This document shows positions 1-8,083 of a stretch of 47,478 nucleotides of DNA, in pieces. Position 1 is the stretch's first letter, and each line of letters starts with the position of its first letter. This stretch comes from Lachnospiraceae bacterium (GTDB lineage: Bacteria; Bacillota; Clostridia; Lachnospirales; Lachnospiraceae). The stretch lies in contig JAFWIM010000250.1 in NCBI GenBank assembly GCA_017514845.1, forward strand, positions 1-47,478, read 5' to 3'. The notes beneath the pieces are model-generated. The model made no database searches, was not told the DNA's origin, and was given only the letters and a program-made list of their open reading frames with translations. The position numbers and the translations under genes are program-made.

Positions 1-142
1 GGCCGAGCATGACGCCTGCAAGCTGTCTTCCCTGCAGTGAAGGCTCGGCGGAGCCTACGAGGAGGACACCGAGCGTTGAGAGGGTCACGAGCCAGATGAT
101 CAGTCTGAAGTTGTAGTCTTTGAGTTTATACTGTCTCCACAT
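1..142 (-). CDS. rodA: RodA/FtsW/SpoVE-family SEDS protein, N-terminal fragment
   Basis: Only the first 47 codons are in the window; the gene runs off the left edge. The fragment opens with a short cytoplasmic segment (WRQYKLKDYNFR) followed by a hydrophobic helix and the GSAEPSLQGRQ stretch typical of the first transmembrane segment of clostridial SEDS proteins. SEDS proteins are the membrane glycosyltransferases that polymerise lipid II, working with a class B PBP. Lying directly behind mrdA (PBP2) in the mre cluster, RodA of the elongasome is the natural assignment, but FtsW or SpoVE cannot be excluded from 47 residues. The ATG is preceded by GGAGG with a rather long 12-nt spacer. Confidence 0.75.
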   Translation of the reverse strand, partial: MWRQYKLKDYNFRLIIWLVTLSTLGVLLVGSAEPSLQGRQLAGVMLG

Positions 143-177
143 TATTATATGAAGCCTCCGTGTAACTGCTTTGCAGG

Positions 178-198
178 GTCTCGCATTTACTGCGAGAC
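178..198. repeat. Hairpin 1 in the mrdA-rodA gap
   Basis: Perfect 8-bp inverted repeat GTCTCGCA/TGCGAGAC with a 5-nt loop. It is the rodA-proximal one of three consecutive hairpins filling the 158-bp gap between mrdA and rodA. No T-tract follows on the minus strand, so it is not a classical terminator; a leader or mRNA-processing role is possible. Confidence 0.6.
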
Positions 199-224
199 AG
201 CTGCATATTGCACTAGATCGACCG

Positions 225-266
225 CACCGCATCGGTATTTTTTTGCCGAAGGCCACCGATGCGGTG
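225..266. repeat. Hairpin 2 in the mrdA-rodA gap
   Basis: Perfect 12-bp inverted repeat CACCGCATCGGT/ACCGATGCGGTG around an 18-nt loop. The loop holds a smaller GCC-GAA-GGC hairpin next to a run of seven T (A on the minus strand). On the minus strand the A-run is inside the loop, so this does not look like an intrinsic terminator for mrdA. Function unknown. Confidence 0.65.
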
Positions 267-292
267 TAACTATTCAGGTTACTGAATAGTTA
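267..292. repeat. Hairpin 3, just after the mrdA stop
   Basis: Perfect 11-bp inverted repeat TAACTATTCAG/CTGAATAGTTA with a 4-nt loop, beginning 8 nt beyond the mrdA stop codon. AT-rich and without a T-tract. The 8-mer AGCCTCCG flanks this gap on both sides (153-160 and 293-300) and recurs at the left edge of the 31-kb repeat units. Confidence 0.65.
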
Positions 293-300
293 AGCCTCCG

Positions 301-3198
301 TTAGTCGGTCTGTGACGAGGAGATCCAGTCGGATCTCGCCTGTCCGGTGATGAGTGAAGACTCATCGGCCAGACCGAACCTGTACTGAATGACATCGCGG
401 GCTACCAGCATGGAGTTGGTGGACGAATACCCGTTTCCTATACGGACTGCAATGGCAATCTCCGGGTTCTCCGACGGAGCGTAACCGATGAACAGAGCGT
501 GGGAAGGTCTGGATTTTGATTCCTGCGCTGTCCCGGTCTTTCCGGATACGTCGATCGGGAAATCCGCGAACTCGCCTTTTTCGGCGATAACGGACCGCAT
601 ACCCTCATGAATGATGTTCCATGTATTGGTGCTGATCGAGACTTTGCTCTGCACTGTCGGAGAATAGTCCTGAATCAGATTTCCCGCGGCATCCGTGATC
701 CTGTCGATCAGCGAGATGTTGTAGGAAGTGCCGCCATTTGCAAGTGTTGTGACATAGCGGGCGAGCTGAGTCGTCGTGTAGGAGTGCGTTCCCTGTCCGA
801 TGGAGGACGGGACCGCGTACTGGTCAGTGACGGACGGCGTGGCTTCCGGGATCTCGATGCCCGAGTTCAGGTCAAGATTGTACATTTTCGCGTATGTCTG
901 GATCTTTCCCAGAGACAGCGAGTCGGACCATATGCCCTCCTCATTGATGCCCATGAGATAAGCGACATTCGAGAAGAAAACGTTGCAGGAATTGGCTATG
1001 CCGCCGATGATATTGAGCGTGCCGTGTCCCTGCTTATACCAGCATTTCAGAGGTGTCTCAATGAGATCGAATGTGCCGGTGCACTTGAATTCGGTCGTCG
1101 GCGAGATTACCTTCTCCTCAAGTCCCGCGGATGCGGTGACCAGCTTAAAGGTGGATCCGGGAGCCGTTGTCTGCTGGGTGGCCTTATTGTAAAACGGTCT
1201 GGATTTGTCCGCCGCAAGCTTGTTGTAATACGCGACGTCCATTGTGTTCGCCAGCCGGTTGTTGTCGTAGCCGGGATATGTCACGCAGGCCAGGATCTCG
1301 CCTGTCTTTGGGTTCGTGATGACCGCGGAACCCGAGCAGGGATCCAGGGCAAGCATGGAAGGCTTCAGCGAGAGGTTGTGGATCTTGGCAAGAACGAGGT
1401 CATAGGTGTCATAGTCACCGTCGATGAAAGCCTCGTAGAAACCGTCGTCCTTGCTGAACACGCCCTGGTCATACAGGACCTTCATGATCGTTCTGCCGCT
1501 GATGCGGTCCTGCTGGATAAGGTACTTGTACAGCTTCTTGCTGAAGTCGACGTCCGTCGAGAGATAGTTCTCGATGTATTCCGACAGTTTTGCGTAGATC
1601 TCCGCTGAATCAAGATACGTCTCGTCTGTCGCGAACACTGAGATGTCGATCCAGTTCTTGCTGGCTGCGTAGGTCAGATACTGACGAAGAGTGATGGTCT
1701 CATCACGCGTCCAGGCGAGGTAGGTCTCGTCTGTGCGGTCGATGGCGGTGCTGTTCAGTATATCGAGCTTGGACGTCAGAAGATCATTGACGATGTAGCT
1801 CTCATACTCTTTCATTTCGTTCGACAGATCTTTGTAGGCGGAGGGCTCGGCTCCGGTCAGCTCGTTGTTCAGGGCCGTGAAGATTTCCTCCTGCTTGGCC
1901 AGGAACTCTGTGTTCATGAGGGTCTCGTTTTCCGTCGCGTCGGGCTCGCTCAGGTGTTCAAGGGAGAGCACGTTGTTGGAAATAAGAGCCTCATAGACGT
2001 CATAGATCGGGATCATGATGTTGGCCGTATCCGTGACTTCCGATGTGTCGAACTCTTTCGCGTCAATGATGACGGTCTCGAGAATACCGGCGATACGCTG
2101 CTCGAGCAGCTTGTAGGTGGCGACCTGCAGCTCCTTGTCTATGGTGAGGTACACGTCGTTGCCGGCGGTCGGCTGGATCCTGGAGTTCTCATCGACCTTG
2201 AGGACCTTGCCGAGGTTGTCGACATAGACGGTCTCCTCGCCGTCGAAGCCCTGCAGATTGAGCTCGAGTATTTTTTCGATGCCGCTCTTTCCGACGATCG
2301 AGTTGTTGTTATAGCTGGAATTCTCCTGCTGAAGTTCGGAGAGATCCTCCGCGGAGACTTTGCCTGTGTAGCCGATGATGGAGGCGAAAGCCTCGGGTTC
2401 ATCGTACACGCGGATCGTATCGTCAACGATATCGATACCTGTGAGCTCCGTGCTGTGCTCCATCAGATCGGCAACGGAGTCCGGTGAGACGTCTGTCGCG
2501 ATCGTCACCGGAAGGTACTTACGGTAGCTGGTCGTAAAGAGCTGATAGCGCACATAGATGATATTCAGGATATCCTGCTTGCCGAGCTCCTTGGGAAGGC
2601 CGGCTTCCTCAAGCTCCTCGGGGGTGTAGGGCTTGTTCCCTCGGATGATCGCGAACCCGTCTTTCTCGCCGATCAGGGTCTTCATCATATCATCCGCTGT
2701 CGCGTTCAGCTGCTCATCGGTCAGGTCGTCGATGTAGGCTTCGCCGAAAACGTCGGCCTTAAAGCGGCTCAGACTGCGGCCTGACACGTTAAAAGCGTAC
2801 TCTCCGTTTTCGTCGAGTACGATGTGGAAGTCATTGCTCAGGGAATCACCGTGAGACTCAAGAATTTTAGAAATGCGGTAAGCCTCGCCGTTCAGGGCGA
2901 GGGCCTTTGACCTGTTCGTGGCGTATGTCCCGTTATCCTCAAGCGTCACGCTGTAGCTCAGCTTGTTGGAGGCGAGAAGCTCCCCGTTCCTGTCGAGAAT
3001 GTTGCCGCGGGATGCCTTGAGAGTTCTCTTCTTGGTCGTCATGAGACGGAAATTGTCCCTGTAGGCAGCCCCATTCACGATCTGCAGGTCGTAGAGCCTG
3101 TGGATCAGTACGCTGGACATGAGGACGAATATTATTGCGAGAACGGCAGGTCGGCTGATCCGTATCCTGCCGATAAATTTCTTTAATCTTTTATCCAA
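301..3198 (-). CDS. mrdA: Penicillin-binding protein 2 (peptidoglycan D,D-transpeptidase)
   Basis: Class B PBP that cross-links peptidoglycan during elongation, anchored by one N-terminal membrane helix (about residues 16-35). The PBP dimer region carries the RGNILDRNG motif (64-72). The transpeptidase triad is intact: STFK with Ser682, SCN at 737-739 and KTGT from Lys887. At 965 aa it is far longer than the usual 600-700: about 250 residues (roughly 365-615), mostly helical-looking and acidic, sit between the linker and the transpeptidase core. Translation probably starts at TTG: upstream in frame there is only a stop codon, with AAAGGA 11 nt before. It overlaps the mreD end by 16 nt and lies directly upstream of rodA, its expected SEDS partner. 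Confidence 0.95.
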   Translation of the reverse strand: MDKRLKKFIGRIRISRPAVLAIIFVLMSSVLIHRLYDLQIVNGAAYRDNFRLMTTKKRTLKASRGNILDRNGELLASNKLSYSVTLEDNGTYATNRSKALALNGEAYRISKILESHGDSLSNDFHIVLDENGEYAFNVSGRSLSRFKADVFGEAYIDDLTDEQLNATADDMMKTLIGEKDGFAIIRGNKPYTPEELEEAGLPKELGKQDILNIIYVRYQLFTTSYRKYLPVTIATDVSPDSVADLMEHSTELTGIDIVDDTIRVYDEPEAFASIIGYTGKVSAEDLSELQQENSSYNNNSIVGKSGIEKILELNLQGFDGEETVYVDNLGKVLKVDENSRIQPTAGNDVYLTIDKELQVATYKLLEQRIAGILETVIIDAKEFDTSEVTDTANIMIPIYDVYEALISNNVLSLEHLSEPDATENETLMNTEFLAKQEEIFTALNNELTGAEPSAYKDLSNEMKEYESYIVNDLLTSKLDILNSTAIDRTDETYLAWTRDETITLRQYLTYAASKNWIDISVFATDETYLDSAEIYAKLSEYIENYLSTDVDFSKKLYKYLIQQDRISGRTIMKVLYDQGVFSKDDGFYEAFIDGDYDTYDLVLAKIHNLSLKPSMLALDPCSGSAVITNPKTGEILACVTYPGYDNNRLANTMDVAYYNKLAADKSRPFYNKATQQTTAPGSTFKLVTASAGLEEKVISPTTEFKCTGTFDLIETPLKCWYKQGHGTLNIIGGIANSCNVFFSNVAYLMGINEEGIWSDSLSLGKIQTYAKMYNLDLNSGIEIPEATPSVTDQYAVPSSIGQGTHSYTTTQLARYVTTLANGGTSYNISLIDRITDAAGNLIQDYSPTVQSKVSISTNTWNIIHEGMRSVIAEKGEFADFPIDVSGKTGTAQESKSRPSHALFIGYAPSENPEIAIAVRIGNGYSSTNSMLVARDVIQYRFGLADESSLITGQARSDWISSSQTD

Positions 3199-3710
3199 AG
3201 TGACTGACGTCCTTTCTTCTGATTATTCACCAGTGCATGATTGATGACGTAGAACAATCTGTACAGGATAAGCGTCATCAGAGCTGTGTAGACAGCCTCG
3301 GGGATGATGATCCCTGTTAAAAAGCGTGCAAATGCAAGCCTGCCGCGAAGCAGGAAAAACACCACATACACGATGAAGTTGCACAGCACGTCGGATACAG
3401 TCGCCAGAATGAGCGGCATCTTTACATCGTTATCAAAGTAGACCTGGCAGAAAAAGCCCGAGGCATAGCCGACCAGCATATAGAGCAGGCCGTAGAAGCC
3501 GAAAACGGTGCCGTAGGTGAAGTCTATAAGAAGACCGCTGATGAGACCGGTCAGAATACCCTCTTTCTTGCCCTGCATAAAGGCGATGGAGATCGTTATG
3601 ATGATCATCAGATTCGGGGACACGGAAGTGACACTCTGCAGAGCGAACACTGTCGTCTGCAGAATGCAGCATGCCACGATCAGAATAAATATGATTATCT
3701 TCCGGATCAA
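3183..3710 (-). CDS. mreD: Rod shape-determining protein MreD
   Basis: Small polytopic membrane protein (175 aa, mostly hydrophobic, about five helices) of the elongation machinery that links MreC to PBP2/RodA. Recognised by position between mreC and mrdA, by length, and by the MreD-like segment MQGKKEGILTGLISGLLIDF followed by a Tyr/Gly-rich helix. The start is TTG (Leu codon read as Met) preceded by GGAGG five nucleotides upstream, a strong ribosome-binding site that settles the start. It begins 10 nt after the mreC stop and overlaps mrdA by 16 nt, implying coupled translation. The C-terminus is basic (NNQKKGRQSLWIKD). Confidence 0.9.
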   Translation of the reverse strand: MIRKIIIFILIVACCILQTTVFALQSVTSVSPNLMIIITISIAFMQGKKEGILTGLISGLLIDFTYGTVFGFYGLLYMLVGYASGFFCQVYFDNDVKMPLILATVSDVLCNFIVYVVFFLLRGRLAFARFLTGIIIPEAVYTALMTLILYRLFYVINHALVNNQKKGRQSLWIKD

Positions 3711-3720
3711 TAGAGCCTCC

Positions 3721-4584
3721 TTATGAGTTTTCCCTGGTCTGCTTTAATTCGCGGATGACAAGGACTTCCCGGATGTTCTTGAAATCGGCCGCCGGGATGA
3801 TCGTTCCGGAGCGGGTCAGATGATTGGAGTCGTCACCCACCTCTGAGACGTACCCGATGAGAAGGCCGGTCAGGAACTTTGTGCTGATGCTCGATGTGAC
3901 GATCTTGGTTCCCTCTGTGACGACATTGCCGTCGTCCCGGAGTTCCGAGAAATCAATCTTGCCCGAACTCATGCGGCTGAGGTTTCCGGACACGATGCAA
4001 GTGTCGGATGTGGATGCGACCATGGCGCTGATGTTGGATTCATCGTCGATGATCGATTCGACCAGGGCCCAGTTCTCCCCCACCTCGGTTATGATGCCGA
4101 TGAGACCGCCGTTGGCTATGACGTTCATATCCACGGCGAGATTGTCTTTAGTACCTTTATTGATGACGAAGCGGTTGTACCAGTTGCCCGGATCTTTGGA
4201 TATGACCTGGGCTGCCACCTTGGTGTATTCCGGATATTCTTTGTCGAGCGCGTAGAGTTTTTCGAGCCTGTCAAGCTCGGACACACTCTGCGAAAGCCGT
4301 GCGTTTTCTTCTGTCAGATCGCCGACTCGCGCCTTGAGTTCCTCATTCTCGGCTGCCAGAGCCTGCACATTCCGAAAACCGGAAGCCCATGACCCGAGAA
4401 GATTGCCTACTTTATTTACACCGTTCTGGAAGGGAACGATGAACTGATTTGTCACCTGGCGGACACTTCCGTTCGTACCGGACGAAAATGTCATGGCCAT
4501 GAGGCCTATGCATATGATCGCCAGAATAATGAGAAGATGCTGGCTTTTCAGCTTCTGCCTCAGAAAATTCAAATTCTTCTTCAT
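3721..4584 (-). CDS. mreC: Rod shape-determining protein MreC
   Basis: Bitopic scaffold of the elongasome: a membrane helix at about residues 16-35, a coiled coil at 70-112 (AAENEELKARVGDL...SVSELDRLEKL) and the extracellular beta-barrel domain with the family signatures DPGNWYNRFVINKG and NGGLIGIITEVG. The start is taken as the ATG that overlaps the mreB stop in an ATGA arrangement; the open frame extends 26 codons upstream, but that part lies wholly inside mreB. It is 287 aa, normal for the family, and translationally coupled to mreB. Confidence 0.95.
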   Translation of the reverse strand: MKKNLNFLRQKLKSQHLLIILAIICIGLMAMTFSSGTNGSVRQVTNQFIVPFQNGVNKVGNLLGSWASGFRNVQALAAENEELKARVGDLTEENARLSQSVSELDRLEKLYALDKEYPEYTKVAAQVISKDPGNWYNRFVINKGTKDNLAVDMNVIANGGLIGIITEVGENWALVESIIDDESNISAMVASTSDTCIVSGNLSRMSSGKIDFSELRDDGNVVTEGTKIVTSSISTKFLTGLLIGYVSEVGDDSNHLTRSGTIIPAADFKNIREVLVIRELKQTRENS

Positions 4585-5609
4585 TTCTTCTTCCTTATCG
4601 TGTAGCCCCATCTCCACAGGGCCTTGTGGTTCACAAGCTCCTCGAGTCCCCGGACGGTGCACAGTTCATAATGTGTTGAGAGCTTTACATCGACTCCGAT
4701 ATAATGCCTCAGATATCTGTCTATGAACGGAATGCGTGCCGTGCCGCCCGTGAGATAGATTCCTTCTCGTCGGATAGATTCGCTGATCTGGGGAGGTGTT
4801 CTCTCCAGGAAGTTCCGGATCTCGTATGCAAGCTGGGAAATCTGAGCTTCGACCGCGAGCGATACCTGCTCGGATGTGACGATACCCTCTTTCGGGAGTC
4901 CGGACAACGTGCTGATGCCGTAGATCTTTCTTTCTTCCCGGATATCTTCTCCGAGGGATGAGAGAACGGCCTTGAGACGCTTGGCGGTGTGATGCCCTAT
5001 GAGGAGATTATCGTCTCTGCGAATGACATCGCAGATCGCCCCGTTGAGCTGCTGACCGCCGATCGGGATATCCTTGCTGATGATGACCTGCTCGTTGGCA
5101 AGGACCGATATTTCTGTATTCTGGCCTCCGATGTTCACGATCATGGAACCGCGGGTGCGGTGGATCGGAATGCCGAGGGCGATCGCGTCGCAGATTGCGC
5201 GGTCTACCAGGTATACTTTGGGATTCTGGATGATGTTTCCCTGACTGATCGCGTAATAAGCCCGCTTCTCTATCTCGGACATATTGACGGGAGCCGAAAA
5301 AAATATGATCGGAGCGTAGCCGATCCTTCTGTCCGCTCTCTGCATGAGCGCGGTGAGAACATACAGCGCTTCGGTGACGTCAGCGATCCGTCCGTTCTTT
5401 ACCGGCTGATGTACTTTGATGTTCGGCGGGTTTTTTTCGTACATATCAAACGCGTCATTTCCGACCGCGAGGACCTCGCCGTCATCCTTGAACGCTATCA
5501 TATTCTTCTCTGTCGTGATCTGCCCGGTGTGCTGGCAGTATATCTTAACGGCGCTGGTCCCAAGATCAACGCCGAAAGCGTTATGGATTATCGGATTGTG
5601 AAATTTCAT
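4581..5609 (-). CDS. mreB: Rod shape-determining protein MreB (actin-like)
   Basis: Actin-fold ATPase that polymerises under the membrane and orients wall synthesis. Phosphate-1 motif GVDLGTSAVKIY (about 13-24), phosphate-2 NIGGQNTEISVL and adenosine motif LTGGTARIP are all present; 342 aa. It is rather divergent from the canonical MreB (for example the VKNGRIADVTEAL segment replaces the usual GVIADFD form), as in other clostridial copies. The chosen ATG has GGAGGAGAGC immediately upstream; an earlier TTG six codons before overlaps that ribosome-binding site and is less likely. The start lies inside the 3' end of radC (29-nt overlap). Confidence 0.93.
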   Translation of the reverse strand: MKFHNPIIHNAFGVDLGTSAVKIYCQHTGQITTEKNMIAFKDDGEVLAVGNDAFDMYEKNPPNIKVHQPVKNGRIADVTEALYVLTALMQRADRRIGYAPIIFFSAPVNMSEIEKRAYYAISQGNIIQNPKVYLVDRAICDAIALGIPIHRTRGSMIVNIGGQNTEISVLANEQVIISKDIPIGGQQLNGAICDVIRRDDNLLIGHHTAKRLKAVLSSLGEDIREERKIYGISTLSGLPKEGIVTSEQVSLAVEAQISQLAYEIRNFLERTPPQISESIRREGIYLTGGTARIPFIDRYLRHYIGVDVKLSTHYELCTVRGLEELVNHKALWRWGYTIRKKK

Positions 5610-6327
5610 GCTCTCCTCCGGAAGCAAGAAGTCCTTCCTCGCTGAAACTCACGAAGCGGCGGTCGCCGATTATGATATGGTCGAGAAGGCGTATTTCCAG
5701 AAGTTCCCCGGCCTCGCGCACGCGCTCTGTAAGGAGTATATCCTCATGGCTGGGCGCCGGATCACCGCTCGGATGATTGTGTATGATAATGATACCGACT
5801 GCCCGCGCGCGGAGGGCGGTGAGGAATAGATCACGAATAGAGACGACAGTCCAGTTCACTGTCCCCTTCGACATATGCTCTTCTCCGATCAGCCGGTTCC
5901 TGCTGTCTAACATCATGCAGATAAAGCTCTCTTTTTCCTCATGCCGCAGCTGCTCCATGTAGTAGTCAGCGATGGACGACGGTTCGGAAAATGAAAGCTC
6001 CTCTCTCGCTTTGTAGGTGGCGATCCGCTTGGAAAGCTCACCCACGCATTTAAGCTGAATTGCCTTGACCTGCCCTATGCCCGGGACTGACATGAGCTCG
6101 TCGATCGTCAGATGACAGATGTCGAGCAGTCCGTTCGGGTTCGGGTGGAGATGCAGGATCTTACCTGCCAGATCCTCTGCGGAGGCGCCCTTTGTGCCGG
6201 TCTTTATTATGACTGCCAGGAGCTCCGAATCTGACAGAGCGCCCGGTCCGTACATGAGGCATCTCTCGTAGGGACGGTCAAAGTCCGCTTTATTTTTTGC
6301 CAGTAAGTTCTTCAAATATCCCTCCAT
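5581..6327 (-). CDS. radC: RadC-family JAB1/MPN metalloprotein
   Basis: Helix-hairpin-helix segment VPGIGQVKA (81-89) followed by a JAB1/MPN metal-site domain with the signature HNHPSGDPAPSHED (His183, His185, Asp196). The family was historically tied to DNA repair, but that role is not firmly established and the biochemical activity is unknown. At 248 aa it is slightly long; the extra residues are a C-terminal tail (GEHEISQSDNP). It sits at the head of the mreBCD cluster, a placement conserved across Firmicutes, and is the first gene behind the promoter at 6368-6396. Confidence 0.93.
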   Translation of the reverse strand: MEGYLKNLLAKNKADFDRPYERCLMYGPGALSDSELLAVIIKTGTKGASAEDLAGKILHLHPNPNGLLDICHLTIDELMSVPGIGQVKAIQLKCVGELSKRIATYKAREELSFSEPSSIADYYMEQLRHEEKESFICMMLDSRNRLIGEEHMSKGTVNWTVVSIRDLFLTALRARAVGIIIIHNHPSGDPAPSHEDILLTERVREAGELLEIRLLDHIIIGDRRFVSFSEEGLLASGGEHEISQSDNP

Positions 6328-6367
6328 CTACTCTCCGGGAGCGATAATCGAAAATTAGGCAATATGC

Positions 6368-6396
6368 ATTTTAACACAAAATAGGGTTACTGTACA
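6368..6396 (-). promoter_or_regulatory. Sigma-A-type promoter of the radC-mre-mrdA operon
   Basis: Minus strand: TGTACA, 17-nt spacer, TAAAAT, with an extended -10 (TG one base before the hexamer). It lies in the only free gap upstream of radC and points toward it, about 40 nt before the start codon. Confidence 0.6.
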
Positions 6397-6400
6397 CGGC

Positions 6401-8032
6401 TCAGGTCAGTTTTCGAAATCTTTTTATAATTGCCTCGGCGCACCTCATTCCGTCCATGGAGGCGGAGGTGATTCCCCCCGCATAGCCGCAGCCCTCCCCG
6501 CAGGGATAGATTCCGTCTATATTGGAGACATATTTTTCGTCCCTTGTGATGCGTACAGGGGATGAAGAGCGGCTCTCAATCCCTGACAGAATTGCGTCCG
6601 GCCGGTCGAATCCGCGGATCTTTTTTCCGAAGGCCGAGATTCCCTCACCTATATCTCTCACCATGAATGCAGGCATGACGGAAGAAAGGTCTGCAAATGC
6701 GGCACTGCCCCGCACACAGCTCCCGAACTCACCGTAATTCGTGCTGACGGTCTTTTTCATAAAATCGGCATAAAGCTGCTGAGGAATGCATCCGCCCGCG
6801 GCAGCAAATGCCCGCTTTTCAAGCTCGGCCTGAAAAGCCGTGCCCGCTAAGGCGTCCGGCAGATCATCCGGCTTACCCGGCATAAAGTCGTCCGGGGTGA
6901 CGGTGACGAGGATGGCTGAGTTCGCATTTGCACTGTCACGCCTCATATAGCTCATCCCGTTCACGGCGAGAAGCCCTTTCTCGGAGGAGGCATTGACGAC
7001 ATAGCCGCCCGGGCACATACAGAATGAGTAAACGCCGCGCCCGTCGGCAGCCGTACATGTCAGCTTGTAGGGGGCGGGACCGAGACTCTCATCACTGGGT
7101 CTTCCGTACTGGGACAGATCGATCATTTCCTGGGGATGCTCGATGCGCACTCCGGCGGCAAATGCCTTCGGCTCCATTCGAAGCCCCCGCGCGTTAAGCA
7201 TGCGGAAGGTATCTCTTGCAGAGTGACCGGGGGCAAGAACGCACACCTCGGCAGGGATGCGCTCACTGTCGTTGACCAGGACAGCGGTCAGTTTACCGTT
7301 CGTTATCTCAAGATCAGTCACCTGAGAGAGGAAGCGATATTCGGCACCGAGCTCTGTGAGCCGCTCCCTCATGCGTACTAATACCTGTGTCAGGACGTCG
7401 GTCCCGACGTGGGGCTTCTGCTCATACAATATGGACTCGTCCGCGCCGAACAGGACAAATGTTTCTTTCATGAACTGCGCGCGGCAGCCCGGATCCTTGA
7501 CGGAGGTGTTCAGTTTGCCATCGGAGAATGTGCCGGCACCGCCCTCTCCGAACTGAACGTTGGTCCTTGTGTTCAGCTCGCCTGTCGCCCAGAAGTGTTC
7601 GACCCGCGACGTCCTTGTGAGAGCGTCCGCGCCCCGCTCGAGAATGAGCGGTTTATAGCCGGACAGAGCGAGCACATAGGCGGCAAAGAGTCCGGCAGGG
7701 CCAGACCCGATGATCACGGGTCTTTGATGCAGCACCTCGTCCCCGGGATCGGGTATGGTATACGTCTCTCTTTCGGTAAACATAATATTATTATGTTTAC
7801 TTCTGCCCGAACGCTTTCTGCTCCTGCTCCGCAGCTGCTCTTCTTTCCTGGATGAGAGCAGCACGGTATAGATATAGTAAAGGTCAGGTTTTCGCCGTGC
7901 GTCGAGTGAACGGCGGAGGATAACGATCTCCCGGATGTCTTCCGGTCTGATGCCGGCCTCGTGAGCAGCTTTTTTTATAAGAGCTGCCTGATCGGCTTCA
8001 ACAGGCAGCTTAATGTCAGATACTTTTATCAT
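6401..8032 (-). CDS. COG2509-type FAD-dependent dehydrogenase of unknown substrate
   Basis: Flavoprotein of 543 aa. After a basic N-terminal domain comes the Rossmann FAD motif IIGSGPAGLFAAYVLALSGY (about 107-126). Later landmarks are FGEGGAGTFSDGKLNT, the FCMCPGGYVVNA segment and a C-terminal FAD-contact region GEGCGYAGGITSASMDG. This pattern matches the uncharacterised FAD-dependent dehydrogenases widespread in Firmicutes; no substrate is established. The ATG has GGAGG four nucleotides upstream. It follows another two-dinucleotide-binding-domain flavoprotein by 51 nt, so the two are probably cotranscribed. Confidence 0.85.
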   Translation of the reverse strand: MIKVSDIKLPVEADQAALIKKAAHEAGIRPEDIREIVILRRSLDARRKPDLYYIYTVLLSSRKEEQLRSRSRKRSGRSKHNNIMFTERETYTIPDPGDEVLHQRPVIIGSGPAGLFAAYVLALSGYKPLILERGADALTRTSRVEHFWATGELNTRTNVQFGEGGAGTFSDGKLNTSVKDPGCRAQFMKETFVLFGADESILYEQKPHVGTDVLTQVLVRMRERLTELGAEYRFLSQVTDLEITNGKLTAVLVNDSERIPAEVCVLAPGHSARDTFRMLNARGLRMEPKAFAAGVRIEHPQEMIDLSQYGRPSDESLGPAPYKLTCTAADGRGVYSFCMCPGGYVVNASSEKGLLAVNGMSYMRRDSANANSAILVTVTPDDFMPGKPDDLPDALAGTAFQAELEKRAFAAAGGCIPQQLYADFMKKTVSTNYGEFGSCVRGSAAFADLSSVMPAFMVRDIGEGISAFGKKIRGFDRPDAILSGIESRSSSPVRITRDEKYVSNIDGIYPCGEGCGYAGGITSASMDGMRCAEAIIKRFRKLT

Positions 8033-8083
8033 ATACCCTCCGATACAGAACGTCTTTCTGCATATGAATCCCTGAAAAAAGGT

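Noticed and set aside
225-266. Hairpin 2 as an mrdA terminator
   Set aside because: The only homopolymer run is inside the loop and reads as A on the transcribed strand, so it lacks the required U-tract.
607-1608. 333-aa plus-strand open frame
   Set aside because: Antisense to the transpeptidase region of mrdA, with no recognisable domain or ribosome-binding site.
5643-5655. CTCACGAAG match to the element's conserved strand
   Set aside because: Lies inside the radC coding sequence with no further similarity; a chance short match.
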